Assembly: GCA_934148995.1 (NCBI GenBank)
Contig: CAKPDM010000001.1
Coordinates: forward strand, 62,001 to 126,000
Source: an uncultured Bacilli bacterium
GTDB taxonomy: Bacteria > Bacillota_I > Bacilli_A > RF39 > UBA660
Direction: 5' to 3'
DNA length: 64,000 nt
Shown piece by piece: positions 18,178 through 25,710 of the stretch (position 1 is its first letter; each line of letters starts with the position of its first letter). Position numbers and translations under genes: made by a program. A model generated the notes under the pieces. The model was not told where the DNA came from. It saw only the letters and a list, made by a program, of their open reading frames with translations, and did no database searches.

Positions 18178-18705
18178 TTATCTTATATAATATATATAAT
18201 TATCTTTACGAGGAGTTGCTTTTGGAGTTTCTTTATTTTTGTAACCTAATGCACAAAAACCAATCCCTTCATAGTCTCCTTCTATTTCTAAATTTTTAAG
18301 TAATTCTTTTCCAAAAGGTAATTCAAATTCTTCCTTCGCTCTATGAATCCAAATACTACCCAAACCTAAACTTTCAGCAGCATTTAACATATTACCAAGA
18401 ACTAAACTTCCATCATAAATATAGGTTTGTACAGTTTTGTCAGCTAAGACTGCTAAAATAACTGGTGCTCCATAAAATGAATCAAATCCTTCTTTCCAAC
18501 CAGCTATTTTTCTATTCTCTTCAGCAACCTTATCACGTATTTCTTTATTAGTTATTGCTATAATGATTGGGGATTGTTTTCCATGCCCAGTTGGAGCATA
18601 AGTACCTGCTTCTATAATAGCTTTTAATTCTTCTTCTGTTATCATATCACTCTTGAAATCTCTACAACTTCTTCTACTTTTTAAATCTTCTAATGTTTTA
18701 TTCAC
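18178..18705 (-). CDS. Nitroreductase family FMN oxidoreductase
   Basis: A 175-residue protein with the nitroreductase pattern: LKSRRSCRDFKSD at the N-terminus (FMN phosphate binding), EAGTYAPTGHGKQSPI, GSLVLGNMLNAAESLGLGSIWIHR and EGIGFCALGYK. Such enzymes reduce quinones or nitro compounds with NAD(P)H; the substrate is unknown. The start is GTG with AAGGGAG upstream. A perfect FNR-type inverted repeat lies about 45 bases upstream, which would fit oxygen- or redox-linked control. Confidence 0.88.
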   Translation of the reverse strand: MNKTLEDLKSRRSCRDFKSDMITEEELKAIIEAGTYAPTGHGKQSPIIIAITNKEIRDKVAEENRKIAGWKEGFDSFYGAPVILAVLADKTVQTYIYDGSLVLGNMLNAAESLGLGSIWIHRAKEEFELPFGKELLKNLEIEGDYEGIGFCALGYKNKETPKATPRKDNYIYYIR

Positions 18706-18746
18706 TATTTATCTTCTCCCTTACTATTATCATTTTCTAATACTAT

Positions 18747-18760
18747 TTGATATTTATCAA
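18747..18760. promoter_or_regulatory. FNR/CRP-type inverted repeat upstream of nitroreductase
   Basis: TTGAT-ATTT-ATCAA matches the FNR-family consensus TTGAT-N4-ATCAA exactly. It lies in the short intergenic region 42 bases before the GTG start. In DNA this AT-rich chance matches are not rare, so the call is tentative. Confidence 0.45.
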
Positions 18761-18803
18761 TACAAAATATATTTTCTTTATCACAATATATAATATCTTT
18801 CTA

Positions 18804-19295
18804 TTAAATTATAAATAATCCTAAAAACATAAGTAATGGTAAAAATATTAATAGATAATCTAAAATTTTATTTAATATATTATTTTTCTTAGTTATTGAA
18901 AGAAATATCACCATTAAAATCATTCCTATGATACCACCTATAGTGTTCATAATAATATCTGTTATATCTGATACGCCAATATGAAAGATGTATTGTAATA
19001 TTTCAAATAAAAGAGATGTGGAAGAAATTATAACTATACTTAAAAATTTTCTATCCTTTAAAAGATATTTTAGATACATTCCTAAAGGAATAAATAAAAC
19101 TACATTGATAATTGTTTCTCTCATTCCATTTACTACTCCTTTAGCTTTGAAAGGAATAAGGTTAATTGTTCTTATATATTTTAAATATGATAAGTTTAAT
19201 CTAAATTTAAAGACAATAATCCAGATTAGTAATAAAACATATAAAGTAAACGCCACTATTATTAATTTATTTGACTTTGTATTTTCTTTACCCAT
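18804..19295 (-). CDS. VanZ-family membrane protein
   Basis: A 163-residue protein with four or five membrane segments. The blocks YIRTINLIPFK, TIINVVLFIPLGMYLKYL and IGVSDITDIIMNTIGGIIG are the VanZ signature; VanZ proteins give low-level teicoplanin resistance in some hosts but most have no known role. ATG 19295 is preferred over ATG 19313 because AGGAG lies five bases before it. Confidence 0.88.
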   Translation of the reverse strand: MGKENTKSNKLIIVAFTLYVLLLIWIIVFKFRLNLSYLKYIRTINLIPFKAKGVVNGMRETIINVVLFIPLGMYLKYLLKDRKFLSIVIISSTSLLFEILQYIFHIGVSDITDIIMNTIGGIIGMILMVIFLSITKKNNILNKILDYLLIFLPLLMFLGLFII

Positions 19296-19361
19296 AACTA
19301 CTCCTATACACATTGATTTTTTCTTACTTATATTATACTTCTTTTAATCAAGATAAAAAAG

Positions 19362-19384
19362 AAAAAACTAACTGCTATAGTTAG
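19362..19384 (-). terminator. Hairpin with U-tract upstream of vanZ-like gene
   Basis: CTAACT-ATAGC-AGTTAG followed by six T on the minus strand. No recognised gene precedes it; 19385-19539 carries only a short open remnant, so it may end a lost gene or an unrecognised small RNA. Confidence 0.6.
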
Positions 19385-19539
19385 GAATATTACTTTTTAT
19401 AAGAATTTATATTTCCTATACTTTTCGTTTGTCTCAGCAAGTAATTTTAATAATTTCTTATTAGAATTATACTATGTAAAAAGCTTTTTAACTTTTATTA
19501 GTTGCATCATCACAGCTAATTTTATTAATATTTTCACCT

Positions 19540-19576
19540 AAAAAATGCACAATATTTCTGAATTACTGTGCATTTT
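19540..19576 (-). terminator. Terminator downstream of tRNA-Thr
   Basis: Ten-pair stem AAAATGCACA/TGTGCATTTT with six T on the minus strand, 83 bases after the tRNA 3' end. Confidence 0.75.
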
Positions 19577-19658
19577 ATATTACTTTTACTATTGTTTTTG
19601 CTACTCATGTGCATTTTTATGAAAAACGTGCTTCATAAGAAGTTTGAATAATCTTTAA

Positions 19659-19734
19659 TGGTGCCGACTAAAGGACTCGAACCTTCGACCTACGCGTTAC
19701 GAATGCGTTGCTCTACCAACTAAGCTAAGTCGGC
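19659..19734 (-). tRNA. tRNA-Thr (anticodon CGT)
   Basis: A 76-base cloverleaf with encoded CCA. Acceptor GCCGACT pairs with AGTCGGC; D arm GCTTAGTTGGTAGAGC; anticodon loop TTCGTAA gives CGU, reading ACG threonine codons; T arm GAAGGTTCGAGTCCTTT. One A-C mismatch closes the anticodon stem. A TATAAT element lies about 20 bases upstream on the minus strand, without a good -35 match. Confidence 0.95.
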
Positions 19735-19785
19735 GTAGATAACTCTACTACTTCATTATAGCAGAGTTTTTTTCTTTTTAAAAGA

Positions 19786-22086
19786 TTATTCTGTTCTAAG
19801 TGCTACTACTGGGTCTTTTTTACTAGCCATTTTTGCAGGAATAAAACCACTAAGTACCGTTAGAGAAACACTAATTAGTAAGAGAATAAGAGCGTGAATA
19901 GGATTTAATTTTGCTACAGAAGCTAATCCTGATAAATTTTCTATTATTCTGTTAGCTGGAAATGTTAACAGATAAGCAATAACTAATCCTAAAATTCCAC
20001 TACATAGACCAATTAACATAGTTTCAGCATTAAACACTCTTGTTATATCTTTAGCTCTTGCTCCTAAAGCTCTTAAAATTCCAATTTCTTTAGTTCTTTC
20101 TAAAACTGATATGTAGGTAATTATAGCTATCATTATACTAGATACCACTAAAGATATAGATGAGAATGCAATTAAAACTACTGTAATAGCATCCATTATA
20201 CCACTTGATAAACTACTCATTAACTTAGCCATATCGGTATAAGTTATCTTATCAGTATCTCCTTTATTTTTATTATACCTATCTAAGTAACTTGTTATTT
20301 TATCTTTACTTTTAAAATCTTTTGGATAAAGATAAATAACTGCTGGAATTTCATCTGCTCCTAAATAAGCAAGAACATCATTCTTAGTTGTAGTATCATC
20401 AAAACTTGCTCCTGTTAAGATATTGTAATCTAATTCTTCTTGTCTCTTTACAATATCACTTTCTTTATTTATAGAAATAATCTTATCAACTAATGCTCCT
20501 GTATAATAAATAGCAGCTTGATTAGTAAACATTTCTTTATCTTCTTTGCCTCTAATGATGGCTTTTATTTTAACAGTTATACTATTTTCACTATTGTACA
20601 TTTTTTCGTAATTACTATCAGGAATGAAGTTTGCCCCTAATTGTTTATAATAGTCATTATTAGTAATTAGTTTAATTTCTTTATTTAAGATATCATCAAA
20701 TGAGATATTTTTAGTTGAATCAAAACCTAAACTTTCAATTAATGATTTATCAACACCATTTTTTGAATCTATTGCTAAAATTAAACCTATTTCTTTACTG
20801 TCAATACTACCAGCTAATACATCATAATTATCTTCCACTACACCAGTTTCTTTTTCACTAGTTCTAGTTGGAAATAATTGATATGACATACTGTTCGACA
20901 TATCTATTTTTTTATAATTATTATCTTTATCCACAGTTACTAAATTAAGTCCAGTCTTTTTAAGATATGATATTCCACTCAAAAGATTTTTATCAATACT
21001 ATCTACGTAGTTTAAATAATCAGAAGTAATATTATTAGTATGAATCATTTTTTCCACAACTGATTCTGTTGGTTTTACTACCTTTTCATTTGGATATTTA
21101 TCTTTCTTATCAGTATTAGTTTGCATTTGTTCTTCAAGAGTTGATTCATCCATTTGCATAGCTTGACTACTAATAGTTATTGGCATTTGTGATAAAGTGC
21201 TTTTCTCAAATTTATCTATTTGAAGTTGAAAACCATTTGATAAAGATAGAATTAAAGCAATACCAATTATTCCAATTGAAGCAGCAAAAGCTGTTAAAAA
21301 GGTTCTACCTTTCTTTGTTTTTATGTTATTAAAAGATAAATGAATTGCTGATAAATAACTTAATACTGTTTTTCTAATATGAACTTTACCAAGATTTTCT
21401 TCTTCACTATTAATAGGATTTGAATCTGATAAAATTTTTCCATCTTTAAATTCTATTATTCTATTAGCATAGTCTTTAGCAAGCTCTGGATTGTGAGTTA
21501 CCATTATTACTAATTTATCTTTAGCTATTTCTTTAATAAGATTCATTATCTGAACACTAGTAGCAGAGTCAAGCGCTCCAGTTGGTTCATCAGCAAGAAT
21601 TATATCGGGATCATTTACTAAGCTTCGAGCAATAGCTACTCTTTGCATTTGACCACCACTTAATTGATTTGGTTTTTTATAAGCATGATCTTTTAAACCA
21701 ACTTTTTCTAAAGCTTCTAAAGCTTTTTCTTTCTTATTTTTTCTTTTATAGCCAGATAAAGTCAAAGCCATTTCCACATTTTCTAAAACACTTATATGAC
21801 TTATTAAGTTATAAGACTGAAAAATAAAACCAACACAATTATTTCGATAACTATCCCATTCTGTTGCTTTAAACTTTTTTGTACTTTTTCCATTAATAAT
21901 CAAATCACCAGAATCATATCTATCTAAACCACCAATTATATTTAGTAAAGTGGTTTTTCCACTACCTGAAGGACCAAGAATAGCAACAAACTCATTTTTT
22001 CGAAAACTTAAATCCACGTTTTTCAAAGCATGTTGAACAAAGTTGCCAGTTTTATAACTTTTATTTATATTTTTTAATTCTAACAT
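19786..22086 (-). CDS. MacB-like ABC transporter, ATPase fused to FtsX-type permease
   Basis: A 766-residue fusion. Residues 1-220 are an ABC ATPase with GPSGSGKTT (Walker A), LSGGQMQRVAIARSLVNDPDIILADEPTGALD (signature and Walker B) and the H-loop MVTHNP. A membrane helix at about 262-285 is followed by a large periplasmic-type domain (about 290-620) and three C-terminal helices with the FtsX/MacB block SIMIAIITYISVLERTKEIGILRALGA. Such pumps usually export peptides, antibiotics or lipoproteins by mechanotransmission. AGAAGGTGA precedes the ATG. No two-component system or substrate gene is adjacent. Confidence 0.9.
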   Translation of the reverse strand: MLELKNINKSYKTGNFVQHALKNVDLSFRKNEFVAILGPSGSGKTTLLNIIGGLDRYDSGDLIINGKSTKKFKATEWDSYRNNCVGFIFQSYNLISHISVLENVEMALTLSGYKRKNKKEKALEALEKVGLKDHAYKKPNQLSGGQMQRVAIARSLVNDPDIILADEPTGALDSATSVQIMNLIKEIAKDKLVIMVTHNPELAKDYANRIIEFKDGKILSDSNPINSEEENLGKVHIRKTVLSYLSAIHLSFNNIKTKKGRTFLTAFAASIGIIGIALILSLSNGFQLQIDKFEKSTLSQMPITISSQAMQMDESTLEEQMQTNTDKKDKYPNEKVVKPTESVVEKMIHTNNITSDYLNYVDSIDKNLLSGISYLKKTGLNLVTVDKDNNYKKIDMSNSMSYQLFPTRTSEKETGVVEDNYDVLAGSIDSKEIGLILAIDSKNGVDKSLIESLGFDSTKNISFDDILNKEIKLITNNDYYKQLGANFIPDSNYEKMYNSENSITVKIKAIIRGKEDKEMFTNQAAIYYTGALVDKIISINKESDIVKRQEELDYNILTGASFDDTTTKNDVLAYLGADEIPAVIYLYPKDFKSKDKITSYLDRYNKNKGDTDKITYTDMAKLMSSLSSGIMDAITVVLIAFSSISLVVSSIMIAIITYISVLERTKEIGILRALGARAKDITRVFNAETMLIGLCSGILGLVIAYLLTFPANRIIENLSGLASVAKLNPIHALILLLISVSLTVLSGFIPAKMASKKDPVVALRTE

Positions 22087-22146
22087 AATTCACCTTCTCT
22101 TTATAAGTATATCATTATTTTACCTAAAATTTTCTCAATTGCAAAA

Positions 22147-22170
22147 GAAAAAACTGTTTTCCACAGTTTT
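22147..22170 (-). terminator. Terminator after helical-protein gene
   Basis: AAAACTGT/ACAGTTTT stem and T-run on the minus strand, overlapping the stop codon of the 145-aa gene. Confidence 0.8.
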
Positions 22171-22606
22171 ATAAGTATTCTTTTAGTTTATCCACAGTTC
22201 GTTGTTGAAATTTTAAAAAGTCTTCGGCTAATTTCTTATCTTCCTTGTTTGCTTCTTTAGTAAAGTCTTTGATTTTCTTTTCCATTTCAATAGAACCCAT
22301 TGATACACCTTTAATTAACATATCAGCTATAGCAGAATCGCTATTATCTTTCTTTACTTCCTTACTAATTCCCATAGTGGACATCATCTTTGCAATAAGT
22401 CCTTCCTCTGCTAGTTTGATATTTTCTTTTTTTAGTTGTTCCTTCGCTTTACTTTTAAATTCTTGATATTCTTTTAAAATATCTTCTGCTAAGCCTTTAA
22501 TCTTATTATCTCTTTCTTTGAGTTCTTCTAATAAGTGCTCCATCGTATAACTTCCCATCGAAGCATCTTTATATATATGTTCTAATAATTCATTTGTTTC
22601 TTTCAT
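22169..22606 (-). CDS. Helical protein with internal duplication, unknown function
   Basis: A 145-residue, all-helical, highly charged soluble protein. Two halves are similar: KDASMGSYTMEHLLEELKE (about 14-32) and KGVSMGSIEMEKKIKDFTK (about 94-112), each followed by a Lys/Glu helix ending in L..F or L..YL. A four-helix, ferritin-like bundle is likely, but no clear iron ligands are seen. It is the last of three small genes starting with a CotF-like pair, so a spore-coat or stress role is possible by context only. Confidence 0.6.
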   Translation of the reverse strand: MKETNELLEHIYKDASMGSYTMEHLLEELKERDNKIKGLAEDILKEYQEFKSKAKEQLKKENIKLAEEGLIAKMMSTMGISKEVKKDNSDSAIADMLIKGVSMGSIEMEKKIKDFTKEANKEDKKLAEDFLKFQQRTVDKLKEYL

Positions 22607-22608
22607 AA

Positions 22609-22926
22609 TTATTCTCCTTCTATTTTTTCTTGTTCTTCTAATAATGTCTGATACTTTTCTGTGACTTTTATCTCTCCTGCTTCTTCTAATTTATAAAAAC
22701 CACATCTAAACATAACTTCAAATGTTTCTCTTTGTAGATTTAACAACTTATCATACATTTCTTTATATTTACTAAACAATTCTTCATTACTCACTTCTGT
22801 TAAAGCTACTGTATAATCTTTAACCATAGCTTTTAGAGTTGTTAATAAGTCACTTATATAATCTTTATCATTTAGTTCTATTCCTTCTTCCACTTCTATC
22901 ATAGTATTAGATATTTCTTTATTCAT
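22609..22926 (-). CDS. CotF-family spore coat-like protein
   Basis: A 105-residue protein; the pattern LNDKDYISDLLTTLKAMVKDYTVALTEVSNEEL...LNLQRETFEVMFRCGFYKLE is the CotF coat family layout (a short four-helix domain). ATG 22926 is chosen because GGAGGAAGTC lies directly before it; it overlaps the upstream gene by eight bases. CotF proteins are deposited in the spore coat, but relatives are also common in non-sporulating conditions and their exact role is unknown. Confidence 0.72.
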   Translation of the reverse strand: MNKEISNTMIEVEEGIELNDKDYISDLLTTLKAMVKDYTVALTEVSNEELFSKYKEMYDKLLNLQRETFEVMFRCGFYKLEEAGEIKVTEKYQTLLEEQEKIEGE

Positions 22927-23140
22927 GACTTCCTCCTTCATTTAGAATATCTAGTATGATATTCATATTTTCTTTAAAAGTATCTCCTGCTTTTTCTATT
23001 GTTTCTTCTATTTCTAGATTATTTATCATATCAATTGAATTAATCATTTTTTTATAAGCTAGATAATTCCAATTAAACATATCTTCTAAATAATCTAAAT
23101 CTTTTGTAGAAATAATAGTTGGTACTTTTTCATAATTCAT
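22919..23140 (-). CDS. Small CotF-associated protein
   Basis: A 73-residue protein with TIISTKDLDYLEDMFNWNYLAYKK, a pattern found in short proteins encoded beside CotF-like genes (YraD/YraG neighbourhood of Bacillus). It is probably the partner of the following CotF-like gene, with which it overlaps. ATG 23140 follows GGAAGGTGAT; the upstream GTG lies inside that site. Confidence 0.65.
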   Translation of the reverse strand: MNYEKVPTIISTKDLDYLEDMFNWNYLAYKKMINSIDMINNLEIEETIEKAGDTFKENMNIILDILNEGGSHE

Positions 23141-23188
23141 TTTTATCACCTTCCACTATTATTATTGATAAAGTTTTTATTTTTATAC

Positions 23189-23216
23189 AAAAAATATCAG
23201 TTGTAAGCAACTGATA
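23189..23216 (-). terminator. Terminator of sortase-substrate operon
   Basis: Perfect nine-pair stem TATCAGTTG/CAACTGATA with a four-base loop and six T on the minus strand. It begins at the base next to the stop codon, leaving no room for a lost C-terminal anchor. Confidence 0.92.
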
Positions 23217-24278
23217 CTAAACACCTGTCTTAGGTGGAATTATTTCATCACTTGGTTCTTCATCTACATTAATAATTTCTATTTCTTTTGGTTGTTCTTT
23301 TGTTAATTGAAATTCAATATAAGCACTAAATTCATAGTTCATATAAGCATTTGTAGTATATGGTCCGTTTATATAGAAGTTCATTGTTGTTAAACTATTT
23401 TCACTTGATGGATTAATTGTTCCTAAATCTTTTGTAAAGTAATCATTACCTAATTCTCTATTTCGCATGTAACTTCCAATTGCTGATAAATTACTTGTTT
23501 TATAATCATATTTTTCATCACCAAACAAGACACTAAATAATACATTGTACCAATAGTCGTAACCAAGTTCAGCCACTTCTAAATTACTTTCTTTGATAGG
23601 ATAGTTATTTCCATTAAATAGTTCACTCACTACGTTTGCTGGTAAATCTTCTAGGTTAGTACACTTTAGATTATATTTATTATTATAGAAATCTAAATAA
23701 TATTTGTTTAATTCTTCTATTCCTTTGTAACCATTTTGTTGTAATTGATTTCCTAATGCTTCATCTGTTAACATATCTTTCTTGATACTTTTCTGATATA
23801 GAGCTCTTAATGCTGAATTTGCTGTTCTATTTGGTCCAAAAGTTCCAGCTATTACTTGTCCATCAAAGCCTTTACTATTTTCTAATTTTTCTTCATAATT
23901 ACTAATATCCATCGTTGATAAGATAAAGCTTTTATCTTTATATAAATATTTATTATTTGATTTATTTATTATTTGAATATTAACTTTAATTCCATCTCCT
24001 GGAACATAACCATCACTTTCACTAATTGCTTTAAAGATAGTTGGTACTATATTTATAGTATCTTCATTATAATCTTCTGGTATTGTATAAGTTGCAGTTA
24101 CCGAATCAATAACTCTTCTTGATATATGTACATCTATATTTTCCACAATTCCTGTGGATAAAACTTTTTCTGTCTCTTTTGTTGTTTGATATTTACTTAA
24201 GTTTTTTGCAGATACTGGCATACTACTTATCAGTAACATTAATGTTACCAAACTCATAAAAAATAATTTTTTTATCAT
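23217..24278 (-). CDS. Secreted protein ending in a PPKTG sorting-like motif, no anchor
   Basis: A 353-residue exported protein. The signal peptide (about 1-24) ends in MPVSA. The body is a mixed domain I do not recognise, with a probable beta domain near the end (TTMNFYINGPYTTNAYMNYEF). The last residues are SDEIIPPKTGV: an LPXTG-like PPKTG followed by one Val and the stop, without the hydrophobic helix and basic tail that sortase substrates carry. A terminator starts directly after the stop. The ATG overlaps the sortase stop (ATGA). The coupling suggests it works with that sortase. Confidence 0.7.
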   Translation of the reverse strand: MIKKLFFMSLVTLMLLISSMPVSAKNLSKYQTTKETEKVLSTGIVENIDVHISRRVIDSVTATYTIPEDYNEDTINIVPTIFKAISESDGYVPGDGIKVNIQIINKSNNKYLYKDKSFILSTMDISNYEEKLENSKGFDGQVIAGTFGPNRTANSALRALYQKSIKKDMLTDEALGNQLQQNGYKGIEELNKYYLDFYNNKYNLKCTNLEDLPANVVSELFNGNNYPIKESNLEVAELGYDYWYNVLFSVLFGDEKYDYKTSNLSAIGSYMRNRELGNDYFTKDLGTINPSSENSLTTMNFYINGPYTTNAYMNYEFSAYIEFQLTKEQPKEIEIINVDEEPSDEIIPPKTGV

Positions 24279-24955
24279 ATTTTCTCCTTTAATTTTGCCC
24301 CAATCACAAGATACTGTCCATCCTCATCTTGGGAACAAGTTTGTAGTATTAATATTTTATTTGTTTCATCTATATTTATACCTGTATCATATATAGATTT
24401 TTTCTTTAATTCTTCTAAGTGACTTTTAAATTTTTCATCACTAAATGCCAATCTTGTGTAAAAATAATCTTCTTTCAAGAGCATAACTGTAAATATTTGA
24501 TAAATTTCTTTTTTATCTGGATAAGTTAATTCTATATTAGGATGATTTGTTAGAAATGATTGTTTTTTATATCCTAGTAATTTTGTAAACGGAATATCTA
24601 CAGTTGAAGAACTATGTCCATAAATAATTATTTTCCTTGTATTGTTAAGGTCTATTCGATAATCAACAAATAAGCTTCCACCAATAAATTTTTCTTTTTT
24701 ATTATTATGATTCATATAAAATTCATTATCAGTTGTTTGCATTACTTTTTCATTTTGAATTAAATCATTTATTGATAATGTTAGTTTTTCATCTTTATTT
24801 TTCTCTTCTTCCTTAACTGTGGCAGTGGTATTTATATCTGTAGCTTGGACATTAGTGGATTGTTTCTCCACTTGAGGAGTTTCTTTAACTCTATCAGGAA
24901 TCATAATTATTAATAGACATATTATTATACTGACAACTGCTACTTTTTTTCTCAT
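24275..24955 (-). CDS. Class B-like sortase with catalytic Arg replaced
   Basis: A 226-residue protein with an N-terminal anchor (about 5-20), a Thr/Lys/Glu linker and a sortase domain from about residue 58. IIIYGHSSS supplies His114 and LILQTCSQDEDGQYLVIGAKL supplies Cys207. At the place of the catalytic Arg in the usual TC...R-(F/L)-V-V pattern there is Gln214. Sortases join substrates to the cell wall by transpeptidation at the LPXTG-like motif; without Arg activity may be weak or altered. It overlaps the gene for the PPKTG-ending protein by four bases. AAGGAGGG precedes the ATG. Confidence 0.85.
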   Translation of the reverse strand: MRKKVAVVSIIICLLIIMIPDRVKETPQVEKQSTNVQATDINTTATVKEEEKNKDEKLTLSINDLIQNEKVMQTTDNEFYMNHNNKKEKFIGGSLFVDYRIDLNNTRKIIIYGHSSSTVDIPFTKLLGYKKQSFLTNHPNIELTYPDKKEIYQIFTVMLLKEDYFYTRLAFSDEKFKSHLEELKKKSIYDTGINIDETNKILILQTCSQDEDGQYLVIGAKLKEKI

Positions 24956-25008
24956 CTTCCCTCCTTTTTTCTAATATAACAGTTCAGATGAGAAAGTTTT
25001 GTCGAAAG

Positions 25009-25037
25009 AAAAAAATCAGTCTAACAAAGACTAATTT
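25009..25037 (-). terminator. Terminator of dTMP-kinase-like gene
   Basis: AAATTAGTCT/AGACTGATTT-type ten-pair stem (one G-T pair) with AACAA loop and T-run on the minus strand. Confidence 0.82.
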
Positions 25038-25699
25038 TTATTTATTAACTCATATATTTCGTTATGTATAGCATTTATATCTTTCATTTTACCATTTTCA
25101 CTACATTCTATTATATTCCAAGATAGATACTTTGCTACAAATAGAGAATTATCATAAACTTTTTTCATATATTCAATATTTCTTTCATGAATATCGTTTA
25201 TTATTCCCTCATTATCTGGCCTTTCTTTTCTTAATTTATTAACTATTTCAAATGGAGCTGTTAGAAAAATAACTATGTCTGGTTTTTTCATACCTAGTTT
25301 ATTATATTCATAATCACTAACATAATCGATAAATTTTTTCTTTTCCTCAACATTTTCGATAAGTGCCGACTGATATATCAAACTTGAGGTTGTATATCTA
25401 TCTAGGAGTAATATGTTTCCAGATTCATAATCTTTTTTAAGACTAGTGTGCCAAGTAATTGCTCTATCACTAGCATATAGATTATTTATAAAATATGGTG
25501 AAAGTTCATTAAGGTTACCATAACTACCTTTTAAATATTCTTCCACACTTTTCCCATGATATACATCATAACTTGGGAAATGATGCATTGTTACTTTTTT
25601 ATTATCATCTAGCAAATGCTGATAAAGTAACTCATATTGTGTTGTTTTTCCTATACCGTCGCACGCACCTTCAATAACTATTATCTTTTTATTATTCAT
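25031..25699 (-). CDS. Thymidylate kinase-like nucleotide kinase
   Basis: A 222-residue P-loop kinase. IVIEGACDGIGKTTQYELL is the P-loop region, LLLDRYTTSSLIYQSAL the DRY/S motif that binds dTMP and PDIVIFLTAPFEIVNKLRKERPDNEGI the LID region, as in dTMP kinase. The P-loop holds one residue more than the normal EGxDGxGKTTQ, so this is a divergent branch; another nucleoside monophosphate could be the substrate. It lies 11 bases after the unknown 398-aa gene and is probably in its operon. Confidence 0.75.
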   Translation of the reverse strand: MNNKKIIVIEGACDGIGKTTQYELLYQHLLDDNKKVTMHHFPSYDVYHGKSVEEYLKGSYGNLNELSPYFINNLYASDRAITWHTSLKKDYESGNILLLDRYTTSSLIYQSALIENVEEKKKFIDYVSDYEYNKLGMKKPDIVIFLTAPFEIVNKLRKERPDNEGIINDIHERNIEYMKKVYDNSLFVAKYLSWNIIECSENGKMKDINAIHNEIYELINKN

Positions 25700-25710
25700 T
25701 CTATCTCCTT

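Noticed and set aside
19385..19539. Short minus-strand open pieces such as NSNKKLLKLLAETNEKYRKY ending at 19397
   Set aside because: It looks like the end of a coding sequence and a terminator-like hairpin follows, but it is only 24 codons with no start, so it was not called a gene. It could be a gene remnant.
19736..19775. Hairpin AACTCTACTA/TAGCAGAGTT with T-run as a plus-strand terminator
   Set aside because: No plus-strand gene precedes it; on the minus strand, where transcription runs, it lacks a T-run and contains the TATAAT element before tRNA-Thr.
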